In this document: one piece after another, positions 1 to 7,896 of the stretch
Layout of the letters: every line of letters begins with the position of its first letter
Position numbering within the stretch: the first letter of the stretch is position 1
Origin: Methylobacterium sp. E-045
Lineage (GTDB): Bacteria > Pseudomonadota > Alphaproteobacteria > Rhizobiales > Beijerinckiaceae
Assembly (NCBI RefSeq): GCF_022829685.1
Contig: NZ_JAKSYE010000096.1
Span: 108,945-172,944, forward strand
Length of the DNA stretch: 64,000 bases
Reading direction: 5' to 3'
Translations under genes and position numbers: made by a program
Notes under the pieces: generated by a model
Database searches by the model: none
What the model was told of the DNA's origin: nothing
Seen by the model: only the letters and a program-made list of their open reading frames with translations

Positions 1-1062
1 ACCGATCTTCAAAGTGACGGGGTGCGTGCCGGCCTCGGGGTCGCCCGGGTTCTCAATCCAGGCCATGCCTTGCACGAAGGGCTGTCCCTCAGGCTGGTAG
101 ATCGGCGCCATAGCCGTCGCCAGGGCCGTGGTCAGCGCAGGGGGCACCCGCTCGCCGTTGACGCGCTCGTGGCCGAGCGCCGCCTCGCCGAAAGCAAGCA
201 TATCGGACGCGGTCGAGCGCAAGGCGCCGGCAGCGTACCAGGCGAAGACGGGCCAAGGGATGACCTGGCCGCCCTCCGGTCCGAACCCCTGTGCAATCCG
301 CCCGGCTTGATCCGGGGGCACGCGGACGGTCGTGCTGCTCATGCGCAGCGGCCCGGTGATCCGCGCGCGCACGAGCTCCTCCCAGCGGGCTCCGAGCCGT
401 TCAGCCACGAGATACCCAAGAAGGCCGACGCTGGCGTTGGAATAACGGTAGGGGGCGGGCAGATTGCAGCGTCCACCATCGCCCGGAGCCCAGCGGCCAA
501 CCCAGGCCAGAAAATCCTCGCTGGTGTAAGTGTCGATGCCGCGCTCCGCGAGGCGCCGGGGCACGTCGCCCGGGAGTTCGGGCATGCCGGAGGTGAAATC
601 GGCAAGTTGGAGCGGCGTGACTGCCGCCGCGCAGGCGTGCAGGCGCAGCCGTGGCAGGTAGTCCTGGATCGACGCATCGCGCTGCATCGCGCCTTCCTGG
701 ACCGCTTCGGCAAACAGAGCAGTGGTGAACACCTTGGTGATCGAGCCGATCTCCACGATGGTCTCGGGCCCATAGGGCGCACCACCCGTGCCGCTGTAGC
801 CGAAAAAGGCACGGCGCCCGCGCCAGCTCACTCCGACGATTGCGCCAGGAATGGCCTCCCGCGCCACCGCTTCACCGACGATGCGATCGACGAACGGCTG
901 CAGGGAGGCGGCATCCTCGCCATACAGGGCGCTCGCGGGGGCTCCGAAGTCCTGGGCGAGGGCCTTTCCCGAGTTCGCTGGCCCGATCAGGAAGAGGCAG
1001 ACGGCGAGGGCACGCAGGCCGAGCCCTGGGCGTTCGCGACCAGCATGGGGTGGGATGCGCAT
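1..1062 (-). CDS. Serine beta-lactamase-family hydrolase (class C/esterase-like), C-terminus outside window
   Basis: The minus strand is open from an ATG at 1062 to the window edge (354 codons), so the C-terminus is missing. The translation begins with a secretion signal (hydrophobic LALAVCLFLIG-like stretch, Ala-x-Ala near residues 34-36). It carries the serine-hydrolase SxxK motif S107-I-T-K110 and the YxN motif Y207-S-N209 typical of class C beta-lactamases and related penicillin-binding esterases. The family acylates an active-site serine in the periplasm on beta-lactams or other esters/peptides. The third box (KTG or HxG), which would help separate AmpC from esterases, lies beyond the edge, so substrate is undecided. 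A 46-bp palindrome lies between its start and the upstream mliC-like gene, so the two are probably separate transcription units. Confidence 0.8.
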   Translation of the reverse strand, partial: MRIPPHAGRERPGLGLRALAVCLFLIGPANSGKALAQDFGAPASALYGEDAASLQPFVDRIVGEAVAREAIPGAIVGVSWRGRRAFFGYSGTGGAPYGPETIVEIGSITKVFTTALFAEAVQEGAMQRDASIQDYLPRLRLHACAAAVTPLQLADFTSGMPELPGDVPRRLAERGIDTYTSEDFLAWVGRWAPGDGGRCNLPAPYRYSNASVGLLGYLVAERLGARWEELVRARITGPLRMSSTTVRVPPDQAGRIAQGFGPEGGQVIPWPVFAWYAAGALRSTASDMLAFGEAALGHERVNGERVPPALTTALATAMAPIYQPEGQPFVQGMAWIENPGDPEAGTHPVTLKIG

Positions 1063-1103
1063 AACCTGTCCGTTCTCGAGGGTGAAAGAACTGTCGGATC
1101 GTT

Positions 1104-1149
1104 ACGACAGGAAGGGGATGACCTCCGGAGGTCATCCCCTTCCTGTCGT
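1104..1149. terminator. Perfect 46-bp palindrome, probable hairpin terminator
   Basis: Two 23-bp arms (beginning ACGACAGGAAGGGGATGACC) are perfect reverse complements with no spacer. It lies 43 bp downstream of the mliC-like gene on the same (minus) strand and 41 bp upstream of the beta-lactamase-family start. No T-run follows on either strand, so it is a strong hairpin but not a textbook rho-independent terminator. Confidence 0.5.
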
Positions 1150-1192
1150 GGGACCGTACCCTACAAGTCCCGTCCCGGCGGTCACGGGTCGC

Positions 1193-1546
1193 TCACTTCG
1201 CGGGCGAGCCGGCATCTGAGCATTGAAGAGGAGGGGCACTTCCGGCGGTCCAGGTCACATCGCCGCCTTTGCCGCGCAACTCATGAGTCGCGTCCGCATA
1301 GCGATAGCCGGATCCGCTGATCTGGATCGGCAGGGTCACGGCGGGCCCGGTGGGCGGCCGCACAATGGCGACCGCGTTCGGCTCGGCCGTCACGAACTCG
1401 ACTGCCAGGGTCGCACCAGCGGGACAGGAGAACGTAGCCCGGATCGGCGCCTTCTGCTGGGCCAAGGCCGGCGCGATCTGGCACAGGAGGGTCGGCGGAA
1501 GCACGGTCACCAGGGAGATCATCAAACCAGATACTGTGCGCATCAA
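1193..1546 (-). CDS. MliC-like periplasmic lysozyme inhibitor
   Basis: This is a 117-residue secreted protein. Residues 1-29 form a signal peptide (hydrophobic core, APALA cleavage region). The mature part reads RATFSCPAGATLAVEFV, then VTLPIQISGSGYRYADATHELRGKGGDVTW and ends near LQCSD. This is the compact beta-barrel pattern of the MliC/PliC family, which binds c-type lysozyme, with a conserved cysteine pair (FSC and LQC). Its expected role is protecting peptidoglycan from host lysozyme in the periplasm. No lipobox cysteine follows the signal, so it is probably soluble rather than lipid-anchored. A second Met directly after the first makes the start ambiguous by one codon. Confidence 0.75.
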   Translation of the reverse strand: MMRTVSGLMISLVTVLPPTLLCQIAPALAQQKAPIRATFSCPAGATLAVEFVTAEPNAVAIVRPPTGPAVTLPIQISGSGYRYADATHELRGKGGDVTWTAGSAPPLQCSDAGSPAK

Positions 1547-1603
1547 ACTCTCCGTTCGAGGGGCGGTGACGTCAGGCCGAAAGGGGTGTTCGCCCGTCCT
1601 GGC

Positions 1604-1963
1604 TCAGAGTGCCTCTGAATGTGTGCTCGGGAGGTAGCCGAAAGATCGCCGTGACTTCGGATAGCCCTTCGTCTTCAGATGCACGGACACTGCTTCGCGG
1701 ATGGCGTCAGGACGGGAGGGCGTCGGATCCGGCTGATCTGCGATCCAGGCATCGGGTGAAGCAAGTCGAGCCGGCAGCCTGCGAACGCCGATGGTCTGGC
1801 CTGTGCCGGTGCTCGCCGGGCGGCCTCGCTTTCTGACGCCAGAGCGCTCTCCGCCGAAGTGGATGCCGGTTCGGCGAAAGAGAGTGCGACACAACAAAAA
1901 GCGAGAGGTGTGTCCCGATCCAACGTGGTCGGGCGCAGCTCTCGCGTTCATTGACCGTGCCAT
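1604..1963 (-). CDS. Possible ribbon-helix-helix protein, degraded or doubtful
   Basis: The C-terminal half reads GRPASTGTGQTIGVRRLPARLASPDAWIADQ and then SRPDAIREAV. This resembles short ribbon-helix-helix DNA-binding proteins of methylobacteria (beta strand GVRLP, helix DAWI, then SRPEAIR). An extra Arg in the strand and a proline in the first helix look like decay. The N-terminal 45 residues have no family resemblance and may not be translated; the start given is an in-frame ATG and is a guess. A 34-bp palindrome lies just upstream. It may be a decayed gene. Confidence 0.3.
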   Translation of the reverse strand: MARSMNARAAPDHVGSGHTSRFLLCRTLFRRTGIHFGGERSGVRKRGRPASTGTGQTIGVRRLPARLASPDAWIADQPDPTPSRPDAIREAVSVHLKTKGYPKSRRSFGYLPSTHSEAL

Positions 1964-1986
1964 GATGAAACGCTCGCGTAAATTTC

Positions 1987-2020
1987 GAGCCGGAACAAGG
2001 TTGTAACCTTGTTCCGGCTC
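1987..2020. terminator. 34-bp palindrome (16-bp arms, 2-nt centre)
   Basis: The arms GAGCCGGAACAAGGTT and AACCTTGTTCCGGCTC are perfect reverse complements around GT. The element sits between the DUF2165 gene and the doubtful RHH frame, both on the minus strand, so it would fold at the end of the DUF2165 transcript. No clear T-tract follows. An operator role cannot be excluded. Confidence 0.45.
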
Positions 2021-2129
2021 CAATCATCCAGGTCAAGACCTGTCACATCATGAGCATCCGAAATTCTACATCATCGGGGCACGCCGGTGAACGCTCATGG
2101 ATTTCGGTTCAGCCGACACGGTGCGACAG

Positions 2130-2621
2130 TCATTCCGGCTCCGGCATCGATACGTAGATCAAGATGCCGAGCAACGCGGTCGAGAAGCGGAAGGCCGCCT
2201 CTTGGCCGTTCCACGTTTTCGACATCCACATGCCGAACCACTCGCCCCCGATGCCGAGAAAGCCGGCCTGCCAAACGACGAACCCGAGGCTTAGCCCGAC
2301 GATCGCCCAGGTCTTTGCCTGCGCGAACCGGCCGGTTGGAGCTTTCAGGCGCCGCACCATCAGCACGGTGCCGATGCAGAGGAACAGGGCCGTGAGGAAC
2401 TCGCCGGCAACGATCAGCAGGAACGCGATTGTCTGAAGGGGCGGATTCGTGATCGATCGATCCTGAATGCCGGAATCGGGAAAGATCGTATCCATCGAGA
2501 GGGCATGGCGCACGAAAGCCATGTTGATTTGCGGATCGACGATGTTCTCGAACACGGCCAGGCTGCAGGTGAGCGCGACCGATGCGACGAGGGCAATCTT
2601 CGACAAGCGTACGATCGTCAT
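2130..2621 (-). CDS. DUF2165 small integral membrane protein
   Basis: The 163-residue protein has four predicted membrane segments, near residues 7-25, 62-86, 102-122 and 140-158. Conserved features of the DUF2165 family are visible: the FENIVDPQINMAFVRHALSMDTIFPDS loop after the first helix and GGEWFGMWMSKTWNGQEAAFRF before the last helix. The family is a predicted inner-membrane protein with no established biochemical role. The whole length matches the family. No obvious operon partner is present; the upstream 650 bp have no convincing gene. Confidence 0.8.
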   Translation of the reverse strand: MTIVRLSKIALVASVALTCSLAVFENIVDPQINMAFVRHALSMDTIFPDSGIQDRSITNPPLQTIAFLLIVAGEFLTALFLCIGTVLMVRRLKAPTGRFAQAKTWAIVGLSLGFVVWQAGFLGIGGEWFGMWMSKTWNGQEAAFRFSTALLGILIYVSMPEPE

Positions 2622-2852
2622 CCCATCCCCTTCCTCGACCGCTCCAGATGTTCTCCGCCAAAATGGCCTTCGGCTTTCAGGTGATCGGTGAGCCGCTTTT
2701 CCGCAAGCGAGGTCAGCGAGCGCTGATCGTCAGCCCCGCGTTCGGCCGTCGCCTTCGACTGCGGGTCTATCCGGAGGTCAGGGCTGCCGTCTTCTTCCAC
2801 TGCTCGACCGTGAAAATGTAACGCCACTGGCTCTACCGGAGGAGGACTGAGC

Positions 2853-2871
2853 GTAACGTAAATGGCGTTAC
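2853..2871. promoter_or_regulatory. GTAACG-N7-CGTTAC palindrome (TetR-type operator-like)
   Basis: An inverted repeat GTAACG / CGTTAC with a 7-bp spacer; another GTAACG half-site is at 2818-2823. The same half-sites recur with a 5-bp spacer at 23404-23420 inside the island. TAACG-type dyads are common for TetR-family regulators, but no regulator gene is adjacent, so this may be an orphan promoter remnant. Confidence 0.35.
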
Positions 2872-3009
2872 AGAGAAATCCGCCCGCCAGGGCGTTTGGG
2901 ATGGGACGGCTATCCCTGGCGCCGGGGACCGCCATCCAGTTGGAGACGGGACGCGGCAGAAGGACGTCTTCGGCGAGGGGGAGCCTGTCCCTGCGGGCGG
3001 GGCGACCTC

Positions 3010-3222
3010 GTGAGGAAAGTGACGACGAAGGCGGGCGCCTTCGCCGCTCACGATCTGAAGCTCTGCCCTCTCGTGGTGGCCTTGCCGGACAAGGTGCCGG
3101 CTCATCGCCGCGTCGGTCCGCTGATCCTCGACGGCGCGGCGCTCCTCGCGCGGCGCGGTCGGACAATCACGGGCGGTGGCGAATCTTCGGATCGCGCACC
3201 GGGCCGTGAAGAACGGGCCTGA
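3010..3222 (+). pseudogene. Possible C-terminal remnant of a ComEC/Rec2-like protein
   Basis: Within the otherwise gene-free stretch 2640-3286 one frame reads KAGAFAAHDLKLCPLVVALP, then RRVGPLILDGAALLARRG. This loosely resembles the extreme C-terminus of alphaproteobacterial ComEC competence proteins (a CxxADVVV strand followed by a vIDrraLarrGa segment). No upstream ComEC sequence is seen, so it would be a stump left beside the island attachment site. The match is by eye and weak; the rest of the 2640-3286 stretch holds nothing I recognise except the GTAACG dyad. Confidence 0.2.
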
Positions 3223-3286
3223 ACAGGCCGTGGGGAACGCGAGATCAGCGGCAGGGGATTAGAAGAGCTGACGCTTCACCGAGTGA

Positions 3287-3338
3287 ATTGGAGCGGGCGA
3301 TCGGGATCGAACCGACGACATTCAGCTTGGGAAGCTGA
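3287..3338 (-). repeat. attL: 52-bp copy of the tRNA-Gly 3' part
   Basis: Identical over 52 bp to 59357-59408, where the sequence forms the anticodon arm through CCA end of an intact tRNA-Gly. Here the upstream tRNA half is missing: after the anticodon stem the sequence diverges at 3339. It is the left attachment-site scar of the island, 153 bp before the integrase start. Confidence 0.9.
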
Positions 3339-3454
3339 TGGATCAAAATTACGGCAGCGTGAGACATCCTGCGCTTGCTGACCAAGCCACTGCGAATGCA
3401 AAGGAAAAACGCGCTCCTGCACATTTATGGTGTTGACTACGGGCCTTTCGATGT

Positions 3455-3476
3455 TGTGGTATCGCTGTGGTATCGC
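3455..3476 (+). repeat. Tandem 11-bp repeats next to attL (TGTGGTATCGC x2)
   Basis: Two perfect, directly abutting copies of TGTGGTATCGC immediately before the integrase start. A matching pair in the same orientation (GGTGGTATCAA, TGTGGTATCGC) occurs at 59291-59312 inside the right end. Paired short direct repeats near both attachment sites are the layout expected of integrase arm-type binding sites; they could also autoregulate int. Confidence 0.5.
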
Positions 3477-3491
3477 GCCTGGGAGGATTGG

Positions 3492-4982
3492 GTGTCAACC
3501 TACACGAGAGAGAGGGGGCGATTGACGGCGGTTGATGTGAAGCGCGCCCTGGCGATGGTCGCGGGCGGCAAGGTCCCGGGCCGCGGGATTGACCATGCCG
3601 ACATCGCCTTCCCCGGACTTATTCTCCGGACGACACCACTGGCGGTCACTTGGTATCTGAAGACCCGGACCAAGACGCTACGGCTGGGAGATGGGGCGAG
3701 CCTGACAGTGGCGGCTGCCCGCGAGGCAGCGACGCGGGCCAAGCTCGACCTCAACGCCGGCATCGACCCAAGCGTCGACCTAAGGGTGTTCGAGCACGCC
3801 ATGGCGAAGACGGGCGATCTTGCGGTCGCCATCGACGCGGCATTCCCCGAGGTGGTTGAGCTCCAGACTGACGAGGACCGGCGCCGTCGAGGACCGTGGC
3901 AATGGAAGGACCTCGTTGATCTCTACCTCGCCCACAAGCTTCCCACCCTTCGCCCGCGTTGGGGCAAGCAGTTCGAGGGGCACGTGCGCAGGTCGTTGAA
4001 CAACCGGCTGACGAACATGCGGGTCGCCCAGGTGCGCCAAAATGACCTGCTCTTACTGCGTGACGAGGTAATAGAGGCACGAACGCTCTCAGCCGCGGCT
4101 GACACCATCGAAGCGGTGAAATCCGCTTTAGACTGGGCACTCAACATGAATTCTCATCGGGCAGGGTTCGCAGAGACCGCGTACCCCTGGTGGCGAGAGA
4201 AGGTTCAGACAGGTTACGAGTCAGGAAAGCGGACCCACACGCCCAGGCTGGACGAGCTTGCTCGGACGCTCGTACTCGCCGAGCAGTACCGGGCGCTCGG
4301 CGGCAGCGGCAAGGAGACCTCAGACGCAGTCCTAGGCGCGCTATGGGCGGTCGTCCTTACCGGCCAGCGCGTTGGCGCGCTGACCGGCACTCGGCGCGAC
4401 AGCGTCCTCCCATGGAACGATGGCCCGGTCGGATGGAAAATCTGGAGTTGGTCAGGCGAGGAAATGAAGAAGTCGGGTGGCATCGAGGTGCCGCATGCCC
4501 TGCCGATGCCGCCCGAGGCTCTCGCGATGATTGCCAAATACGATGCCGACCCGACAAGCACGTTCCTGTTCCCTTCAGGGGTGTCAGACAAGCCATTGCA
4601 GGGCACCGCGCTAACATCGCTGTTCGCTCGCTTGATGGGAAAGGAGAAGGCCGCGAAGCAAGATGGCATCACGCTGCGTCCGGAAGGGGACCTGTTCATA
4701 AAATGCAAGATCCGACCGTGGGTTCGACACGACGTCAGGCGCGCGTTGTCGACCTACCTCGACATGGAGCGACTCGGTGGATCAGCCTCCGCCATACTCG
4801 CCCACCGCAGGCAGCGCTCGTCCGACGATACGAGCATGGCGGAGTCTGAATTTACTGAAGCTATGACGTTGAAGCACTACATCCACGGTCAAAGGCTGGA
4901 AGTGAAGCAGCCGGGGATGGATGTATGGGTGAAGGCTATTCTTGAGGCCTATGAGACCGAGCGAGCCCGCTTCTCCGCATAG
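3492..4982 (+). CDS. int: Tyrosine recombinase (island integrase 1)
   Basis: Catalyses integration and excision at the tRNA-Gly site. The GTG at 3492 is chosen because GGGAGGATTGG lies directly before it and the upstream part of the frame (from 3375) overlaps the 11-bp repeats; this gives 496 residues. The N-terminus reads as the arm-binding domain with GLILRTTPLAVTWYLKTRTKTLRLGD. The catalytic domain shows the first Arg in TGQRVGALTG, the HxxR box in WVRHDVRRAL, a second His in ILAHRRQ and the nucleophile Tyr in LKHYIHGQR. It starts 153 bp from attL and points into the island, the common arrangement for elements that use tRNA genes. It appears intact, so the island may be excisable. Confidence 0.88.
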   Translation: MSTYTRERGRLTAVDVKRALAMVAGGKVPGRGIDHADIAFPGLILRTTPLAVTWYLKTRTKTLRLGDGASLTVAAAREAATRAKLDLNAGIDPSVDLRVFEHAMAKTGDLAVAIDAAFPEVVELQTDEDRRRRGPWQWKDLVDLYLAHKLPTLRPRWGKQFEGHVRRSLNNRLTNMRVAQVRQNDLLLLRDEVIEARTLSAAADTIEAVKSALDWALNMNSHRAGFAETAYPWWREKVQTGYESGKRTHTPRLDELARTLVLAEQYRALGGSGKETSDAVLGALWAVVLTGQRVGALTGTRRDSVLPWNDGPVGWKIWSWSGEEMKKSGGIEVPHALPMPPEALAMIAKYDADPTSTFLFPSGVSDKPLQGTALTSLFARLMGKEKAAKQDGITLRPEGDLFIKCKIRPWVRHDVRRALSTYLDMERLGGSASAILAHRRQRSSDDTSMAESEFTEAMTLKHYIHGQRLEVKQPGMDVWVKAILEAYETERARFSA

Positions 4983-5650
4983 AGAACGGAGCTCAAAAGC
5001 CCTCATCACCACGCCTCGTAATTCGTGGGGCCCTCCGTCGTGAGCGATAAGCGGCACCGCGGAGGGCGGATTCACAAACGCCGCGCGAGATCCAGCCCAA
5101 TCTGTTCTGGCCACGTCCTCTCGGAGGCCTTGCCGAGCACACCGCTGACATTCAGGACGCGACACATTCCGCCCCGATAGACACATAAGGGATCGGAACC
5201 CGGTCGGTCAGGGCACCCCTTACGATCGACAGGCTAGTCGTGGGGCCCCCGCCATCCAACCATGATGGCGACGAGTAGGACGTCAGCTGCGCGATTGGGA
5301 TGACGATACCGGCTGCGCCGCAGTGTCGCCACGGTACGGAATTGAGGACCGTCCGGCGAAGGTCCACCATCACCATCGATCCGTCTGGTCCTGCGGCCCT
5401 CGTCATTCGACCAAGGTAGCCTGAGGTAGGTCGCGCGACGGGAGGTAGAACTGACGCTGCCTGCAACGAGTAACGCTGCGAGGAATTCAAGCTGCACTTG
5501 GGCAACCCTACGTACGCCTAATCTCGTAAGTTCGTGGCTCCGTCACGCATTTTCGATCACGTACGATAATGGTTAATTAACCTTTTATTTCCGATGGTTA
5601 GGGAGATGACGGGAAGGGAAGTGATTGAGAAGCTAGAAATCAGAACCCCG
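4983..5650. other. Gene-free stretch after integrase 1
   Basis: No frame here has convincing codon character. The longest open frame (minus strand, 5152-5505) has no family resemblance. The end near 5560-5590 is AT-rich (GGTTAATTAACC-like), unlike the surrounding DNA, and leads into the tRNA fragment at 5651. Confidence 0.5.
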
Positions 5651-5697
5651 TCTTCCTAAACCGTAGGTCGCAGGTTCGATTCCTGCCGTTCGCACCA
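5651..5697 (+). repeat. 3' fragment of a tRNA gene (possible second attachment scar)
   Basis: The sequence folds as the 3' portion of a tRNA: an anticodon-loop-like TTCCTAA (anticodon CCU, Arg, if read this way), a variable AGGTC, a perfect T-arm GCAGG-TTCGATT-CCTGC, an acceptor strand CGTTCGC and CCA. The D-arm and 5' acceptor strand are absent upstream, so it is not a functional tRNA. Such 3' tRNA ends are what tyrosine recombinases leave at attachment sites, and a second integrase (9479-10798) lies nearby. No second copy was found by eye in the window. Confidence 0.6.
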
Positions 5698-5808
5698 TCA
5701 CTTAGCGCCTGCCAGCGCTGCGCCAAAGGGACTTTTTTAGGAACCTTCGATGCGCTTCTGTACGCTTATATGCGCTTATCTTCGTAATGCGAGTGAGAGC
5801 GCTCTGCG

Positions 5809-7344
5809 TCAGTCGAACTCGTTCGCGACCCATCGAGGGACCTCACCCTCGCCGTCACAGGTCCTGCAGAACTCCACATCGCGATTTCTACACGCTGGGC
5901 ACGCGACCATCTTGTAGTCGCTTCGATCAATCTCGTCAGCGTATCTCCGGTCCAGCGCGCCGTTGCCTCCGCAGGCACGGCACCGTACATTGTGCCATTC
6001 GCCTGATCCCTTGCAGATCGGACAGTCCTGGCTCTCGTACTGACTGATGTCGACCTCGTCTGCGAAGCGGCGATCCATTTCCCCCTCGCCACGGCAGACA
6101 GGGCAATCGTCCCCTCGAAATATGCCCTCGCCTTCGCAGAGCGGACATTTGACTGAATCGAAGTCCCTAAGGTCGACCTCATCACGCTGACGTCGGTCCA
6201 GCGATCCATTGCCGCCGCACGCCGGGCAGTGCAGGCCTTCTCGAACGCCTGATCCTTTGCAGAGTTGGCAGGAAACCGTCTCCCAATCACGAGGGTCAAC
6301 CTGTTCTGCGTAGCGACTCTCCATCTCGCCGTTACCGTCACATGCTGGGCAATCGGCACCTTTGAACGCGCCTTCGCCGTGGCAGAGGGGGCAAGCAACA
6401 TCTGTGAAGCGGTCGAGATCGAGGTTGCTAATCTGGCGAGTCGTCAGTTCGCCATCGCCACCACAAGCGGGGCAGTCTTGATGCTTGTGCTCGCCGGTGC
6501 CCTTGCAAAGGGGGCAGGCATCGTAGCCAGCGCGCTGGGCGAACTCGGCCTTGACCTCGCTGGCAATCTTCAAGGTAGCTACGAAGTTTTTCGGAGTCTT
6601 TGAACTGGCAGCCAAAGCCTTAAATTGCGGTTGCATTGCCTCAAAGGCAGCGTAGTCAGGGTCATCCTTCGAACTTGGCGCCATCTTTCCAACTTGACGA
6701 ACCGCTTTAGTCGCAAGACCTTCGACGGCAGCAACCTGCTCCGGCGTCTTTGCCGCGCCTAACTGCTTATTCAAGCTGTCACATGCTTTGAGCATCGTGT
6801 AGAGGCGGCCAGCAACCTGCGCCTGTAGCTGCCAAAGACCACGACGATAATAAGTAAGGGCAGACTTAAAGTCTTTTACAAAGCTCTTTGCCTCTTTTTG
6901 AGGTCCGTATCCACCATGGTCAAACTTTGTGTGGTGATTTGCGCAGAGCCAAATCAAATTCTCTGGATGATTATTTTTAGATTTTGCAACAGGGTCGATA
7001 TGCGCAGCCTCGCACGAATTGCCATTCTTTAAGCAAATCGCACATTCTCCGCCTGCCTCCTCCTTAACTTCACGAAGTATGCCTAAGGGAATTGGTGGTC
7101 TAGCGCCAGCCTTCGACGGCCAAGGTAAATTTAGCCAGTCATTAAATTCGATGAGATCGTCATGATTAACGAATACTCGCCCGCCATCTTTGCGAACTTT
7201 CAGCTTTCGCTCAGCACCCTGCTTTGGCGCGTAGCTGGCCAACCACTTCAACAACCTAGGTGACAGGCCAACGAGCGCTGCGGCTTCGAATTCGTTTAGC
7301 TCGTCCTTAGGCTTGGTAGGAGCGGTTGGCTTCGGGCGTTTCAC
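5809..7344 (-). CDS. HNH endonuclease with six DnaJ-type zinc modules
   Basis: The 511-residue protein has an unusual layout. Residues 15-75 look like a helix-turn-helix/excisionase-like fold (EFEAAALVGLSPRLLKWLASY). Residues 100-145 form an HNH nuclease with a zinc knuckle (C101-x2-C104, AAHIDP with H115, then NLIWLCANHHTKFDHG with H137-H138). A helical linker follows. From residue 277 there are six CxxCxGxG-type modules, each with two Cys-x-x-Cys pairs, starting at C277, C318, C359, C400, C441 and C482: an exact 41-residue period, the last degenerate. The modules match the zinc-finger region of DnaJ in pattern. Base composition is lower in GC than neighbours in the N-terminal half. The HNH motif implies metal-dependent DNA cleavage; the zinc array may bind nucleic acid or protein. 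A role in phage defence is inference only. Confidence 0.85.
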   Translation of the reverse strand: MKRPKPTAPTKPKDELNEFEAAALVGLSPRLLKWLASYAPKQGAERKLKVRKDGGRVFVNHDDLIEFNDWLNLPWPSKAGARPPIPLGILREVKEEAGGECAICLKNGNSCEAAHIDPVAKSKNNHPENLIWLCANHHTKFDHGGYGPQKEAKSFVKDFKSALTYYRRGLWQLQAQVAGRLYTMLKACDSLNKQLGAAKTPEQVAAVEGLATKAVRQVGKMAPSSKDDPDYAAFEAMQPQFKALAASSKTPKNFVATLKIASEVKAEFAQRAGYDACPLCKGTGEHKHQDCPACGGDGELTTRQISNLDLDRFTDVACPLCHGEGAFKGADCPACDGNGEMESRYAEQVDPRDWETVSCQLCKGSGVREGLHCPACGGNGSLDRRQRDEVDLRDFDSVKCPLCEGEGIFRGDDCPVCRGEGEMDRRFADEVDISQYESQDCPICKGSGEWHNVRCRACGGNGALDRRYADEIDRSDYKMVACPACRNRDVEFCRTCDGEGEVPRWVANEFD

Positions 7345-7440
7345 GGATCGAACCTACACGGACAAGAATCAGAGACTCCAATGCCATCGGAGCACCTGCT
7401 AAGATAGGCCAGAAATCGGCGCGAGGGCAGCTTCAGGCGT

Positions 7441-7842
7441 CTAAAGAACCGTGCGGTCGGCGACGTTCAATGAACATTGACGAGCGTTCCTTCCGCTGGG
7501 CTCGACACGTGTGGCGGCGAAGGGGTCTCCCTTGCCAGCGTCGAAGCCCTGTCGGTAGGCGTAGCAACGTTGCAACGCTTCGGCGATGCGGGTTCGGAAG
7601 CGGCGGTCCTTTAGCCGGCTTATCGTGTTCAAGAGCAATTTGTGCTCCTTCTCGTCATGCAGCGGACGCCGGCGGGCGACATCGGGCTGCAGGCGGTTCC
7701 GCATGAATACCAACATGCGCGAGAGTTCGAGGTAGCGCTGCATCAGGTCGTCGTCGGTTAACGAGATCCGACCCTCGGAGTAGGGAACGAAGTGGCGTGT
7801 CCCGATCAGGTCGAACTCCTCGAACATCGGGAGCTTGGCCAC
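7441..7842 (-). CDS. Hypothetical helical protein, 133 aa
   Basis: GTG start at 7842 (MAKLPMFEEFDLIGTRHF). The body is mostly helical and charged: DDLMQRYLELSRMLVFMRNRL, then EKEHKLLLNTISRLKDRRFRTRIAEALQRCYAYRQGFDAG. No family recognised. It directly follows, 54 bp downstream on the same strand, a 58-residue gene (7897-8073), so the two are likely cotranscribed. The last ~15 residues look less protein-like and may reflect a frameshifted tail. Confidence 0.5.
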   Translation of the reverse strand: MAKLPMFEEFDLIGTRHFVPYSEGRISLTDDDLMQRYLELSRMLVFMRNRLQPDVARRRPLHDEKEHKLLLNTISRLKDRRFRTRIAEALQRCYAYRQGFDAGKGDPFAATRVEPSGRNARQCSLNVADRTVL

Positions 7843-7896
7843 GAGCGACGCTTCGTCGGCCCGCAGCCGGCCCGGGTTCGAGGCCGAAACTTGCTC

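Noticed and set aside
22..1320. Long plus-strand frame of 432 codons
   Set aside because: It is the complement of the beta-lactamase-family and MliC-like genes; the translation is Arg/Gly/Pro-rich without motifs, whereas the minus strand has SITK, YSN and a signal peptide.
3375..3491. Upstream extension of integrase 1
   Set aside because: It would translate the tandem 11-bp repeats; the GTG at 3492 has a ribosome site and matches family length.
5152..5505. Minus-strand frame of 117 codons
   Set aside because: No ribosome site or family resemblance; codon use unlike neighbouring genes.
5935..7150. CRISPR array suspected from the 123-bp periodicity
   Set aside because: The repeats are in-frame zinc modules of the HNH protein with diverged sequence, not short identical repeats with unique spacers; no cas genes.
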